NCBI GenBank assembly: GCA_030835305.1
Contig: JAURPJ010000072.1
Location: forward strand, 1-64,000
Source: Verrucomicrobiota bacterium
GTDB lineage: Bacteria > Verrucomicrobiota > Verrucomicrobiia > Verrucomicrobiales > Akkermansiaceae
Direction: 5' to 3'
DNA: 64,000 nt
In this document: piece after piece, positions 44,050 through 53,963 of the stretch
Position numbering within the stretch: position 1 is the first letter of the stretch
Layout of the letters: each line of letters begins with the position of its first letter
Notes under the pieces: generated by a model
What the model saw: only the letters and a program-made list of their open reading frames with translations
Databases searched by the model: none
What the model was told of the DNA's origin: nothing
Position numbers and translations under genes: made by a program

Positions 44050-47000
44050 GTGCTTCGAATCCTTCTTACCTTTCTCTGGTTTGCGACACTGCCAGTCTTA
44101 GGCGAAATCAAGCTCATCATCCCCAACCAACTCAACCACACCTGGCCGGGCGAGCTTGTTTCCTTCGACCTGAGCGGAAAAAAAATCCCATCCGGCGATC
44201 TCGCCCTCGAAGTCCAGGGAGTGACCCGCCCGGCGCAGCGCGATGGCAACCGCATCTGGAGCTACGTCACCATCACCGACCGCGATGCCAAAGGCCAAAA
44301 AATCGATATCAGCACCGTGCCTGCGGTCCTAGACACCAGAAAAGTTTCCCCGGGAATCACTCTGAAGAAAGACGGTGAGTACTACCTCATCAACAATGGC
44401 ACCTACCAGTTTCGCCTTCGTAACTATCGCGGAAAATTTCCCAAACCCACCTTCCTTGGCGACCTCCCGCATTGGTGTGGCGGGATGAAGACGAAGGAGC
44501 AAAAAGGCTGGGACGGAAAGGCCTACTTCGAGAGCAAGGTCCCCGTCATGGGCGCAACAACCGAGCTGATCCGGAGCGGTTCGGTCTTTCTCGATTTCAA
44601 AATCACCTACGAATTCGAAGGCGATGCCGATGGTGAAATCGAAGCCATGCCCCTCGCTCCCGGCAAGCAATCACACCTATTCAAACCGAACCAACTTCCC
44701 CGTGAAATGGTTCCTAAAAAACCCTGCCACTACGAACTACTGATCCGCTTTGTCATGGACGACATCTGGATCGATGTGAACGAACGCTTTCATTTTCCGC
44801 GCGATGAAGAAGCCAGCCCTTATGGCATCAGCCAGTATTATCTCGAATGGGGAAAAGGCGGGCTCCCCGTCGATACCGCGAGCTGGGTTCGCTGGTTCGA
44901 GTATGACAAGTTCGGCGGCAACACTGAACAACTCTACGTCCCCGCCAGGCCGCGCCCCGCCCAGAAGGGGCGGCCCTTCGCTCTCCTCCGCCCACGCTGG
45001 AATCAAGGAGGCGGCGGTGCCCAGGATTTCGTTCTCACCGCCGGTGGCTCAGCCCCCGGACGGGACGGTAAAGCGGAACAAGGATACCGTCCCGAAAACC
45101 CGGCGGTCGGAGTCGTCGCAGCCTATGCCAGCAAATGGGTCGGCCCGTATGTGAACTACATCCCGGTCTATGCGCTCGATGGCAATTGGGGCCGGGCACG
45201 CTTTCCCTTGGTCGATGGCGAACGATCTGGAATGCACCTCGGCCAACGCGCTTTCGGACTCCTCGTAGGTCCCCGCGCCCGCATGGAGAATCTCAATAGC
45301 ATCGTGCGCCGCCACACCGACTGGACCCTGACCGCACAGCTTAACAAGTACATCCTCGACTGGAAACGGGACCCGAAAAAAGCCGGCCCAAATATTCTCA
45401 TCACCGGGGAACAACTCGCCAAGTTGCAGGTCGACTACAAGGCGGGCAGGAAGACTCCCGTCAATGAAGCCCTGAAAGCACACGCCACGACCTGGGGCCC
45501 CCTGCTCGAAGAGCGTGATGCTTTGCTTGAGAAATTCGCCAGGGAAAAAGCCGACCTTACAAATCAAGTCGCGGCTGCCAAAGAAAAAGCCAAGGAAAGA
45601 GACGCACCAAAGTCACTCCGGGATAAGGTCAAAAAGTTGGAAAAAGCGTGGCGCACCGCCCGCGACGCCCCGAAAAAAGACCAACGGCTTCGCGAACTGG
45701 AAAAGAAGCTTCGTGGCACCGACTTCGATCTCTATCGCCTTCTCACAACCGGCAAAGGACGCGAGGTCAAGATGCCTTCCTCCGAACTCTGGCGCGCGCG
45801 CCGTTACCAGGATGACTTTCTCAATCCCACCTCGTCACCGACCCGTGGGATCCCCGGACTTGCCACCGCCGACCTTTTTGCGGGCGGCCAACCAAGGGGC
45901 GGGGCCAGCCAAGCCGCCTTTGGATACATCTCCACCGACCTCGATGCCTGGCCCGGCTGGCATCAGGGATGGCGCCCTGGCAACCCCAATTTTCACACCG
46001 ACAAATACATGGCCGCAATGTATGCCGGTGGTTCGCTCCTCGATCATCCCCACTCCCGGGAATGGCTCGATTTCGGCTACCAGAATTTCAAGGAAGACAC
46101 CGCCAAGGTCTTCACCGCACCCGATGGCGTAGGAGCGGAATGCCCGGGTTACTCCGGCTACTCCATGAAGCTGCAACTCGAAATCGCCCGCATCCTCATG
46201 AATACCGGCTTCGGAAATGTCATGGCGAGCAACCCTCTCGCGAAGAAAAACGGCACCTGGCACCGTAAGCTCATCACGCCTTATGACCAGCGCATCAAGC
46301 GTCGCCACGAAGCTCCCCACGGCGACACCCACCGCTGGGATTCAGGGATGTATGCCGAAGGATTTGCCAAACTCGCCCCCTTCTTTAAAGAGAAAGATCC
46401 CGCATTCGCCTCCGAAATGATGGGCACCTGGAAACTCCTCAAGGAAAGCAAGGTCGCTGCTTCCAAGGAGCCCGCCAAGGTCTCGCTGAGGGAACAAATG
46501 GTCGCCATCGATGGAACCATTCCGGCTACCGATCCGGCAAAAATGGACTGGTCGAGCGAAGCCTTCGAAGGATTTGGCGCCATCATGCGGGATGGATTCG
46601 GCACCGCAAACGAAAGCTTCCTTAGCTTCAAAGCCGGTCCGAGCCGCGGCCATTATCACAATGATGAAAACGCCTACCACTTTTACTCTGGAGGCACACC
46701 GATTTCGCTCGACTACAATTGTTCCTACACTCCCCGTGGCGATCACGCTGCGCTGCACAACAGCATGACCTTCGGCGTTGCCTCCACTCTCACTCACAAC
46801 GGACGTGGCACCAAAGTTCCCGCGCAGGAGGAAACTGGCTCAACCGCTCAAGTCCGCCACTTTGCCACCAGCGAAGTCGCCGATCTTGTGATCGCCGAGC
46901 GTTCGGCCGATTCGCTTTCCCTTCGCCCGATCTATCCGCAAGACAACGAGTTCGGACGGGATTACCCGACACGGAAAGTTCCAAAAATCACTCATCGTCG

Positions 47001-47700
47001 CAAGCTCGTCTTTGTGAAGAACAGCGACCAATCCCCGCTCAGCGATTATCTGGTCGTATGGGATGAAAGCGACAGTATGCAGAGGCAGCAATTAAACATC
47101 CACCTCCTCGCCCGCGACGTTGAGCCATCAAAAGACGGCCGGATCTTCACCGCCACCGGACAGCTCGACAAGGACATGATCGTCTTTCTTGCACAAGCCA
47201 CTGAGCCGGAAACTCAAATCAAGTCCTGGCACTACAGCGACGAATGGATGCTTGGCCCTTCCCAATACACCCTTCGGCCCGGCGAAAGCCAAAGCGCATG
47301 GAACTCGCGCATGGAAACCCTGATGAAAAAACACCAGGTTAAGACCCTACCCCTTCCCGGCTGGAAGCCCACTTGGCAGGATCCTAAATCCAAACCCAGC
47401 CTGGACTGGCAGGCACTCATCAAAGCCACCGATGGACGGGCCTTGATGCCTCCGCCTCATTGGAGAGCCTCCTGGATGTACGGCGAATATCAGAAATGGC
47501 TCCGGATCGAAACCAAACCGGGCACTCCCATCGGCTGGATTCTCTACCCCTTCAAGCGCGGCGAGGACCCACCCAAATTCACCGCCACCAGCAATGGCAT
47601 CATCGTAGAACTCAAGGGGCATATCGACAGCATTCACTTCGACCCGGAAGACAAGGTCGGTCTCGACCGAAACGGAAAGACCACTTTACTATCAAATTAG
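44050..47700 (+). CDS. Very large heparinase II/III-like secreted protein
   Basis: The protein has about 1216 residues. The GTG at 44050 gives a clean signal peptide (LRILLTFLWFATLPVLG); an in-frame TTG at 44011 is the alternative. The N-terminal 400 residues are beta-rich (WPGELVSFDLSGKKIPSGDL onward). A charged coiled-coil-like stretch follows around residues 480-580 (LEKFAREKADLTNQVAAAKE, KVKKLEKAWRTARDAPKK). The C-terminal half has the alpha-toroid plus beta domain of heparinase II/III lyases, with PGYSGYSMKLQLEIARILMN and RGHYHNDENAYHFYSGGTPI. Known relatives cleave uronic-acid polysaccharides by beta-elimination. It is about twice the usual length. Substrate unknown. Confidence 0.75.
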   Translation: MLRILLTFLWFATLPVLGEIKLIIPNQLNHTWPGELVSFDLSGKKIPSGDLALEVQGVTRPAQRDGNRIWSYVTITDRDAKGQKIDISTVPAVLDTRKVSPGITLKKDGEYYLINNGTYQFRLRNYRGKFPKPTFLGDLPHWCGGMKTKEQKGWDGKAYFESKVPVMGATTELIRSGSVFLDFKITYEFEGDADGEIEAMPLAPGKQSHLFKPNQLPREMVPKKPCHYELLIRFVMDDIWIDVNERFHFPRDEEASPYGISQYYLEWGKGGLPVDTASWVRWFEYDKFGGNTEQLYVPARPRPAQKGRPFALLRPRWNQGGGGAQDFVLTAGGSAPGRDGKAEQGYRPENPAVGVVAAYASKWVGPYVNYIPVYALDGNWGRARFPLVDGERSGMHLGQRAFGLLVGPRARMENLNSIVRRHTDWTLTAQLNKYILDWKRDPKKAGPNILITGEQLAKLQVDYKAGRKTPVNEALKAHATTWGPLLEERDALLEKFAREKADLTNQVAAAKEKAKERDAPKSLRDKVKKLEKAWRTARDAPKKDQRLRELEKKLRGTDFDLYRLLTTGKGREVKMPSSELWRARRYQDDFLNPTSSPTRGIPGLATADLFAGGQPRGGASQAAFGYISTDLDAWPGWHQGWRPGNPNFHTDKYMAAMYAGGSLLDHPHSREWLDFGYQNFKEDTAKVFTAPDGVGAECPGYSGYSMKLQLEIARILMNTGFGNVMASNPLAKKNGTWHRKLITPYDQRIKRRHEAPHGDTHRWDSGMYAEGFAKLAPFFKEKDPAFASEMMGTWKLLKESKVAASKEPAKVSLREQMVAIDGTIPATDPAKMDWSSEAFEGFGAIMRDGFGTANESFLSFKAGPSRGHYHNDENAYHFYSGGTPISLDYNCSYTPRGDHAALHNSMTFGVASTLTHNGRGTKVPAQEETGSTAQVRHFATSEVADLVIAERSADSLSLRPIYPQDNEFGRDYPTRKVPKITHRRKLVFVKNSDQSPLSDYLVVWDESDSMQRQQLNIHLLARDVEPSKDGRIFTATGQLDKDMIVFLAQATEPETQIKSWHYSDEWMLGPSQYTLRPGESQSAWNSRMETLMKKHQVKTLPLPGWKPTWQDPKSKPSLDWQALIKATDGRALMPPPHWRASWMYGEYQKWLRIETKPGTPIGWILYPFKRGEDPPKFTATSNGIIVELKGHIDSIHFDPEDKVGLDRNGKTTLLSN

Positions 47701-47755
47701 CAAGAGGTCCCGGATCGACGATCAGCCCCAGCAATGGTAGCTTTGGGTATGAGCA

Positions 47756-48650
47756 ATGAGGACAAAAACCGGCCCACCGGAGCGGATTGAAGCCGTTCTG
47801 AGCCAGCTTCAAAAAGACTTCGGCAAGCTCGACTCGCTGGCTCTGAATTACGGCGACTACATACACTTACGGGACAGCGGAAAAACAACTATTCTCGAAA
47901 AAGACACCTGCGAAACAGCTCCAAAATTTTTGGCACTGGCGAAAAATCTCTTGGCCCGCCGAAGAGGAAGGTCACGATGAAGACGAGTGGCAGGAAATGG
48001 CGATTTTTGCGGCGTCTGCGGCCTCATTGGGTACGCTCTTTCGTTTCAGGAACACATCCCATTATTTGTTCCCGTCATCCTTTATATCATCGCTATGATT
48101 GCCGGAGGATGGGATGCCGCCCGGGACACCTAGAAACTCTTCCGGAAGAGCAAGCTCGACATTTACTTTCTCATGCTGGCAGTGGCCCTTGGTGCCTCCG
48201 TATTCGGGGCCTGGGGTGAGGGAGCTCTCCTTCTTTTTCTGTTCCCGGTCTCGGGGGCCATGGAACATTTTGCCCTCTATCGCACCCTTCGCGAAATCGA
48301 TTCTCTTTTCAAAGCGGCTCCAAAGGAGGCCACCATCATCGATGACGACGGTAGCGAGCAACGGCTTTCTGTTACCCAAATCAAGAACGGGCAACTCCTA
48401 CTCTCAATTCCCTCCGCCATTCTTGCCGCCATCGCCTGGGGAGCCAAAAACGGAATTTTGTTTCGTGGTGGAGCCGCGGTTGAGAAGTTGGCTCAAGTTG
48501 ACCTCATCGCACTCGATAAAACGGGCAGGCTAACCACAGGAAATCTTCACGTGCAGAAGATCTAGAGCTTTCCCGAAGGCCACCAAGACCGGCTGCTGAC
48601 CATCGCCCGGTCACGGAAAAAACATCACGTGGACAAACTAATTCTTCCGG
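47756..48650 (+). pseudogene. P1B-type heavy-metal ATPase, badly decayed
   Basis: Parts of a ZntA/CadA-like ATPase are spread over two frames. The N-terminal region (RIEAVLSQLQKDFGKLDSLA, ILEKDTCETAPKF) loses frame near 47930, and EHIPLFVPVILYIIAMIAGG picks up in another. TAG at 48131-48133 interrupts AARDTxKLFRKSKLDIYFLM; the actuator region follows (ALYRTLREIDSLFKAAPKEA). It then jumps directly to SIPSAILAAIAWGAKNGILF, skipping the actuator TGE loop and the CPC metal site. The phosphorylation motif is DKTGR in place of DKTGT. A second TAG follows at 48563-48565. The ATP-binding domain beyond is gone. Confidence 0.8.
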
Positions 48651-49837
48651 ATTTTCGGGAATTTTCCTCTCGCGAAGGGTTTCTCCACAACCAGATAAAC
48701 AAATCCACATCCTATGATGATTACAACAGCCATTCCCAACAGGATGACGGCATTCCAGGGCCAGTCACCTTTTTCATAAGTTACCCCCGATCCGAGAATG
48801 TGGGGGCCGAAGATTGTGTGGATGAAGAAGTTGTGGAAAAGATAAATGGTATAACACATCATTCCCACTGCTGTGATCCAACGATTGCGAAACATAGCTC
48901 CGAGGTATCGACTGGCGAGGATGCACCAAAAAGCGAGCAGCAGAACAAAGGGCCGCAGGCTCACTCCAGAGTAGTAGTCGATCAGAACGAAGACTCCGAT
49001 CCAAGCCGGAATGCCAACGAGATCAGCCCAAAAAGTTCCGCCCTTCTTGCGGATTTCTTTTAAGGTCTGGGACAGGTAGAGATCGGCCAGCAAAAGACCG
49101 GGGAGGAACCAATTCAGCTGACGGATGACGGTGTGGTGCCAGATGCTGTCCGTAAAGGCCTGCCACGAGCCACCACAAAATTGATCCACCGCGATAATTC
49201 CGAAAACGAGAAGCGAGCGGCGGATGATTTTGGGCAGTGCAAAAACCCGGCAAACCAATGGGACGATAAGGTAGAATTGCACCTCAATCTCAAGCGTCCA
49301 AGCCACAAACAAAAGCGGGTTGTGGTCGCCATCGTAGATGAACCCATGGGCATAAATGAGCCCCGCAAGATAGTTCGGCAACTTTGCAAATCCGTTTTGG
49401 TAATAGCCGATCGAGAGGATGAAGAAGAAGGTCAGCGCGATAATATAGGGAATCTCAATCCTGATGAGACGACGCTTAAAGTAGTTCCTAACCAGCGGCT
49501 TCTCTTCCCCCAGCAAATAGTGCGCGGCATAAGGAAGAGACAAAACCAACCCTGAGATCAGAAAGAAAATCTGCACCCCAAACCACCCCCGGCCAATCAT
49601 GGCATGAGGCACATGAGCGAGCGCCGTTCCCGGATCCGTTGCGAGCAGCTCGGGGACCGTGGAAGGCTCGTTGCCGCTCGTGAAAAATCCATGCGAATGA
49701 AAGAGCACCACCAGGACAACCGCGAGGCAGCGAAGACCATCGATCTCCGGAAGGTAACGGCCTGATGAAGTCTTGCGCTGAAAAGGCGCGAGGATACGGT
49801 CGGACCATGAGATCCCATCCACTTTCTTGGCCGCCAT
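48638..49837 (-). CDS. Acyltransferase-3 family membrane protein
   Basis: The protein has 399 residues with about ten spans. AT3 motifs are [20 protein letters not shown], the catalytic-type [32 protein letters not shown] and [16 protein letters not shown]. Unlike the acyltransferase at 17733 it has no SGNH domain. It should transfer an acyl group to a surface glycan or lipid. The 3' end overlaps the tail of the P-type ATPase remnant on the other strand. Confidence 0.85.
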   Translation of the reverse strand: MAAKKVDGISWSDRILAPFQRKTSSGRYLPEIDGLRCLAVVLVVLFHSHGFFTSGNEPSTVPELLATDPGTALAHVPHAMIGRGWFGVQIFFLISGLVLSLPYAAHYLLGEEKPLVRNYFKRRLIRIEIPYIIALTFFFILSIGYYQNGFAKLPNYLAGLIYAHGFIYDGDHNPLLFVAWTLEIEVQFYLIVPLVCRVFALPKIIRRSLLVFGIIAVDQFCGGSWQAFTDSIWHHTVIRQLNWFLPGLLLADLYLSQTLKEIRKKGGTFWADLVGIPAWIGVFVLIDYYSGVSLRPFVLLLAFWCILASRYLGAMFRNRWITAVGMMCYTIYLFHNFFIHTIFGPHILGSGVTYEKGDWPWNAVILLGMAVVIIIGCGFVYLVVEKPFARGKFPKIRKN

Positions 49838-49936
49838 GCGCGGGATCCTAGGCGGAATTTCCCGACCGAAAAGGAAAGACCGTGGCCGGATTATCTCATA
49901 TCCCTTGTCCCTTTTTTACCTCACCCTTCAAATCCC

Positions 49937-50152
49937 ATGCCGCACCAATCCAACGATCCCCTTCACGGAGTGAAACTCGAGCAAATGCTCATTCACCTCG
50001 AAGACCAATACGGTTGGGATGAACTCGCGAACCGCATTCGCATCCGCTGCTTCGCCAACGACCCTTCGCTCAAGTCGTGCCTCAAGTTTCTCCGTAAAAC
50101 TCCCTGGGCCCGGAACAAGGTGGAGAATCTTTACCGCGAATCGATTACCTAG
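49937..50152 (+). CDS. VF530 (DUF2132) family DNA-binding protein
   Basis: The protein has 71 residues: [20 protein letters not shown], then [20 protein letters not shown] and [19 protein letters not shown]. These are the hallmarks of the VF530 family, small compact helical proteins whose structure was solved from Vibrio and which are annotated as DNA-binding. Length matches the family. The last eight bases overlap the convergent pseudouridine synthase gene. Confidence 0.9.
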   Translation: MPHQSNDPLHGVKLEQMLIHLEDQYGWDELANRIRIRCFANDPSLKSCLKFLRKTPWARNKVENLYRESIT

Positions 50153-50882
50153 AGTCCCTCTTTTTGGGAGGCTCCGGAGCGGGCGCAGCGGCCATCTTGT
50201 GAAAAGTCGCCGGCACCGGCGCGGTGAAAGTCATGCGCTTCCCCGAAAATGGGTGATCAAAGCTCAGCTCTTTCGCATGCAGAGCGAGGCGCTTGTTGTC
50301 GCGGATCTTGCGACCGTATTTCCCGTCACCCACGATGGGCCACCCTTTATCGGCAAGGTGCACCCGGATCTGGTTCTTGCGGCCGGTCAGCAAATGAATC
50401 TCCAGCAACGCGCGCTCACCGACCGTCTTGATCACTTTATAGTTGGTCTTCGAAAGCTTGCCCTTCCGCTTGTCGGTCGATGAAAAAACGCGGCGCGCGT
50501 CATTCTCGATCAGATAGCTTTCAATCGTTCCCTCCCCGGGTTCCGGGTGGCCCTCGACAAAAGCCAGGTAGGTTTTGGCGGCATGCTTCCAATTCTCCTG
50601 CAGTGTGAGCTTGGCCTTCTCGGTCCGCGCAAAAACGAGGACCCCCGAAGTGTCGCGATCAAGCCGGTGCACCACAAAGATTCGCTCACGCGACTTGTAA
50701 TTTCCCTTCTTCACATAGTCATCGAGCGCCGCATGCGCGGTGCGCCCGCCATCGCGCCCGGTTCCAATCGTAAGAAGGCCGGCCGTTTTATTGACCACGA
50801 TGATATCGCGATCCTCGTGAAGAATCTCGAGACCCATCGGTTGGTGTTTGCGCCTGCCACGCTTCTTTTTCTCTCCGGCCAC
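50145..50882 (-). CDS. RluA-family pseudouridine synthase
   Basis: The protein has 245 residues. It isomerises uridine to pseudouridine in rRNA or tRNA. Motifs are [19 protein letters not shown], the catalytic-Asp segment [38 protein letters not shown] and PIVGDGKYG. It has no N-terminal S4 domain, so it belongs to the short RluA/TruC-like group; the target site cannot be told. The start is a GTG; a later ATG (50837) would remove only a basic tail ([11 protein letters not shown]). Confidence 0.9.
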   Translation of the reverse strand: MAGEKKKRGRRKHQPMGLEILHEDRDIIVVNKTAGLLTIGTGRDGGRTAHAALDDYVKKGNYKSRERIFVVHRLDRDTSGVLVFARTEKAKLTLQENWKHAAKTYLAFVEGHPEPGEGTIESYLIENDARRVFSSTDKRKGKLSKTNYKVIKTVGERALLEIHLLTGRKNQIRVHLADKGWPIVGDGKYGRKIRDNKRLALHAKELSFDHPFSGKRMTFTAPVPATFHKMAAAPAPEPPKKRDSR

Positions 50883-51003
50883 GCCGTAACTTGGTCCGGT
50901 TTGCGAGATCGGAAAAGCGAAAGATAAATAGGATACATTTCCAACCCTCGTCTCACTTTATAAAAACAGTTTGGTTCCACCTAGACTTGTCTTATAAAGC
51001 CCC

Positions 51004-52161
51004 ATGTCTTTATTGGAAAGGAGCTTCGCGAAAATCCTTCGGAGAGTAGTTCGGATTGCTGTTCTCACTTCGCTTCATCCGGGCAATTCGGCAGCGCAAC
51101 TGTCTCCAAATGATCCCAGTGTCGCTCCCAACCTAGGTGTCTGGCTGAGGGATGCCTCCACCACCTTCGACGCCGAAACCGGAATTTGGTCGGACTCAAG
51201 CAGCAACCAACGCCACGCGATCCCGGTCGGCGAGGTGAACGTCGCAGAGCTCCGCACCTTTCTGGCACCGACCGCTTCCAACGTGCCCGGAGGCGGACTT
51301 TCCGTCGACGATCTTCCTGCCGTCAAGTTCAGTGCCAGCGTCGAAGATCTTCTCGTTGTCGAGGAGATCAACGGTGGGGCCGGCCTTACCAACCTCACCC
51401 TGTTTGTTGTCTACAATGTCGATCCTCTTGCCGCCATCACCAGCCAGATCAGACCAGTTGGTATCGGATCAATCTCGGCCCTGCAAACAGCCACCGGCGA
51501 CAATTTTAATCTCGGCTCCGACCCGTCCATCCGCAAGGACAACGGCCAGATCGGAGCAGGTAGCTACACCGAGCCTTTCCCCAACCAAACCACCTTTATT
51601 CGGACCGCCCGCATGTCGAGAATTCCAGATACCATCGACGAATGGTTCAATGAAAACGGAACACTACAGAAGGTGCTCTCGGTCAATGGTTCATCGTTTA
51701 CCACGAGCACTGATGACTTCTTTCTCGGGGACCTGCGCGCCGGCGCCACCGGGACGCCCGGAGTTAATGGTCCAAATCCGGCACGGGGAGATTTTGATAT
51801 CGTGCAGGCCATCGCATACGCCGCCGCACTCACAGACCAACAGATCATAGAGATCAATGAATGGCTCGTCGAAAATCCGGACGGCTCGGGTGGAAACTCC
51901 GGCTCGGGGCAGCTTGCCTTCACCGGCATCTCGGTGACCGAAGACCGGGCGGGCGCGACCCTTACCTGGCGATCAAAGCCGGGCACAAAGTATGCCATTG
52001 ATCTCACCTACGACCTCAAGAACGGTCCTTGGTTGGAGATCAACGATGACATTGATTCAAGTGGCGAGGAGACTTCGGCCGACGTCCCGACCTTCACCGG
52101 AGAGGCCCCGGCACAGCTTCCAAGTCACGCCTACTTCCGGGTCCGCGAAATTCGGCTCTGA
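51004..52161 (+). CDS. Secreted ConA-like protein with Verrucomicrobia C-terminal module
   Basis: The protein has 385 residues with a plausible signal peptide ending near HPGNSAAQ. Residues about 30-290 form a LamG/concanavalin-like fold (VAPNLGVWLRDASTTFDAET, IWSDSSSNQRHA, LFVVYNVD, DFDIVQAIAYAAALTDQQII, EINEWLVE). A Gly/Ser linker leads to a C-terminal module (AGATLTWRSKPGTKYAIDLT to YFRVREIRL), the same type as at the end of the protein at 7958. LamG-like modules bind glycans or surfaces. It stands alone. Confidence 0.75.
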   Translation: MSLLERSFAKILRRVVRIAVLTSLHPGNSAAQLSPNDPSVAPNLGVWLRDASTTFDAETGIWSDSSSNQRHAIPVGEVNVAELRTFLAPTASNVPGGGLSVDDLPAVKFSASVEDLLVVEEINGGAGLTNLTLFVVYNVDPLAAITSQIRPVGIGSISALQTATGDNFNLGSDPSIRKDNGQIGAGSYTEPFPNQTTFIRTARMSRIPDTIDEWFNENGTLQKVLSVNGSSFTTSTDDFFLGDLRAGATGTPGVNGPNPARGDFDIVQAIAYAAALTDQQIIEINEWLVENPDGSGGNSGSGQLAFTGISVTEDRAGATLTWRSKPGTKYAIDLTYDLKNGPWLEINDDIDSSGEETSADVPTFTGEAPAQLPSHAYFRVREIRL

Positions 52162-52519
52162 CCTGCGATCTCCACAGAACAACAAATGACTCAAACACCC
52201 CGTCGGTGGCCTTTCTGGTTCTGATAAACAGGACGCCTTCCTTATAGTATAACTTTCCATCGATCGATCTGGTCTCAACCGCAGACAGGGCACCTGCACG
52301 ACTCACTTCCCTGCGATTCTTCTCATGGTTCCAATACGAAAATGGCGGGATCTCGTAGGTGAGAAGCTTCGCCAACCCGTAACCCGACCTTTCCATGCCG
52401 TTCATTTCACAAAATGGCATGAGCCCGTCAAAATCCTCATCGGGATTCAGAGCCACCCAAGAATTCCTCACTTCATCAAGAAACCTCTGCTCCTTGCGAT
52501 CGATTGGAGTGAGTTCCAA
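52094..52519 (-). CDS. Hypothetical protein, probably a broken membrane-anchored gene
   Basis: The open frame has 141 codons from a TTG. The upstream part reads like real protein (RKEQRFLDEVRNSWVALNPD, GLAKLLTYEIPPFSYWNHEK, SIDGKLYYKEGVLFIRTRKA), with no family I can name. The last 20 or so codons overlap the 3' end of the secreted protein on the other strand and look random, so the original stop may be lost. The frame has a TAA just upstream of the TTG and no ATG. The short membrane-anchor peptide at 52560 lies just before it in a different frame, as expected if one gene had been frameshifted. Confidence 0.4.
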   Translation of the reverse strand: MELTPIDRKEQRFLDEVRNSWVALNPDEDFDGLMPFCEMNGMERSGYGLAKLLTYEIPPFSYWNHEKNRREVSRAGALSAVETRSIDGKLYYKEGVLFIRTRKATDGVFESFVVLWRSQVRAEFRGPGSRRDLEAVPGPLR

Positions 52520-52559
52520 GAGAGGTGAATTGGCATTCTCCTTGAAACGATTTTATGTG

Positions 52560-52649
52560 TTAAAAGCTACGGAAGTAGTCGATGGCTAACCACGCCAGGG
52601 CAACCAAAATAGTCGAAGCGACGGCAAACTTTGGACTAAACTCCTTCAT
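52560..52649 (-). CDS. 29-residue single-span peptide overlapping tsaE
   Basis: An ATG (52647-52649) inside the last codons of tsaE starts MKEFSPKFAVASTILVAL, followed by AWLAIDYFRSF and TAA. It is almost entirely one membrane span. The overlap with the tsaE stop favours coupled translation. It is either a small membrane peptide or the original N-terminal anchor of the broken protein at 52094-52519. Confidence 0.4.
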   Translation of the reverse strand: MKEFSPKFAVASTILVALAWLAIDYFRSF

Positions 52650-53070
52650 TTGGCAGGTCATCGATGATCCTTCCTTCCCCGGCATGCCTGAGCTCGAGCC
52701 AACGGGTATTTTTGGGAAGGAGGCCCGGATGCAAGCTCGGCCACTCCACAATGACAAGGCCTCCGCGCTCCAAATAATCGTCCCAACCCAGATCGAGGAG
52801 CTCGTGCTCTTCCCCGACGCGATAGAAATCGAAGTGAAACACCTCCAGCCGCCCACCGAGGTATTCCTGAACCAACGAAAAAGTCGGACTGGTGACCTCT
52901 TGCTCGTAACCCAATCCTTCCATAATTCCCTGGGTAAGAGTCGTTTTCCCCGCTCCCAGGTCGCCCAGCAAAGCAATCACCTCACCATCCCGGGCAGCCC
53001 GGCCAATCTCATGCCCGAAAGCGATTGTGGCTGCAGCATCGGGCAATTTGACCGGAAAAGACGGGAACAC
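52636..53070 (-). CDS. tsaE: tRNA threonylcarbamoyladenosine biosynthesis ATPase TsaE
   Basis: The protein has 144 residues. TsaE is the ATPase that supports the TsaB-TsaD complex in making N6-threonylcarbamoyladenosine at position 37 of ANN-decoding tRNAs. The P-loop is GDLGAGKTT (36-44). Then come VTSPTFSLVQEY, the FHFDFYRV core and LVIVEWPSLHPGLLP. The start is a GTG. It diverges from rplU, and a 29-codon peptide begins inside its last codons. Confidence 0.93.
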   Translation of the reverse strand: MFPSFPVKLPDAAATIAFGHEIGRAARDGEVIALLGDLGAGKTTLTQGIMEGLGYEQEVTSPTFSLVQEYLGGRLEVFHFDFYRVGEEHELLDLGWDDYLERGGLVIVEWPSLHPGLLPKNTRWLELRHAGEGRIIDDLPNEGV

Positions 53071-53260
53071 CTGGATTTGGTAGAAAGAAGGGCGGCAAAA
53101 GGCAAGTTTTGGGATTGCGCAACCCGAGGACTAATAAAACGGATTTTTTCCAAAAAAACCTTGCCCGTCCGGTGCGTCTGTGGTGAATTCCCGCCCCGCG
53201 CCGGCCGCGAGTAATCCGGTTTGCTTCTTTTCGTCCTCAATTTTTAGCCACATCCCTATC

Positions 53261-53575
53261 ATGGCCTACGCAATTTTCAAAACAGGCGGTAAACAATACC
53301 GCGTCCAAGAAGGTGACACCATCAGTGTCGACAAACTCCCTGTGGAGGCTGATGATGAAATCAAGTTCCCTGAGGTCCTCCTCGTGAACGATGGCGAAAA
53401 CACCAAGGTTGGGGCTCCCACCATCGAAGGGGCCGGCGTCACCGCCAAGGTGATCGAGCAACACCGCGGAAAGAAAGGTGTCGCCTTCAAGTTCAAACGC
53501 CGGAAGGGTTTTCACAAGACCATCGGTTTCCGTCACCACCTCACCAAGCTTCAGATCACCGGGATCGAAGGATAA
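53261..53575 (+). CDS. rplU: 50S ribosomal protein L21
   Basis: The protein has 104 residues. It starts with the L21 signature [38 protein letters not shown] and [20 protein letters not shown] follow. It binds 23S rRNA in the large subunit. The usual rplU-rpmA pair is present, with rpmA 31 bases downstream and a terminator after it. The ATG at 53261 matches the family N-terminus. Confidence 0.97.
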   Translation: MAYAIFKTGGKQYRVQEGDTISVDKLPVEADDEIKFPEVLLVNDGENTKVGAPTIEGAGVTAKVIEQHRGKKGVAFKFKRRKGFHKTIGFRHHLTKLQITGIEG

Positions 53576-53606
53576 ATTCTCAGAAACCTCCTACCACTTT
53601 TTAGAC

Positions 53607-53855
53607 ATGGCTCACAAAAAAGGACAGGGTTCCGTTAAAAACGGACGCGACTCGAACAGCAAGCGCCTCGGCGTGAAAAAATACGGCGGAGAAGCAGTCA
53701 TCGCCGGCAACATCCTCATCCGCCAGCGTGGCACCAAATGGCATCCCGGTGCCAACGTCGGAATGGGCAAGGATCACACTCTTTTCGCCCTGACGGACGG
53801 AAGCGTTTACTTCGATAAGAAAGGCCGCCGTATCAATGTGGCACTCGCCGACTAA
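53607..53855 (+). CDS. rpmA: 50S ribosomal protein L27
   Basis: The protein has 82 residues. It begins [19 protein letters not shown], the L27 N-terminus that reaches the peptidyl-transferase centre. [20 protein letters not shown], then [20 protein letters not shown] complete the fold. It is the second gene of the rplU-rpmA operon, followed 33 bases later by a hairpin terminator. Confidence 0.97.
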   Translation: MAHKKGQGSVKNGRDSNSKRLGVKKYGGEAVIAGNILIRQRGTKWHPGANVGMGKDHTLFALTDGSVYFDKKGRRINVALAD

Positions 53856-53888
53856 TCTCAGTTTTTCCAGGCAATATTTCATTTATGG

Positions 53889-53921
53889 AAAAAAAGGCGG
53901 ACCGGTTGGTTCGCCTTTTTT
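53889..53921 (+). terminator. Rho-independent terminator after rpmA
   Basis: An A-run with GGCG (53889-53899) pairs with CGCC and a T-run (53912-53921) around an ACC/GGT inner stem. A T-rich tail follows directly (about six T, then C and TTT). It lies 33 bases after the rpmA stop and ends the ribosomal-protein operon. The symmetric A-run means it could work from the other strand too. Confidence 0.85.
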
Positions 53922-53963
53922 CTTTCGAAAATTTTTACAGTCGGATCTTTTTAAGTTTTAGAA

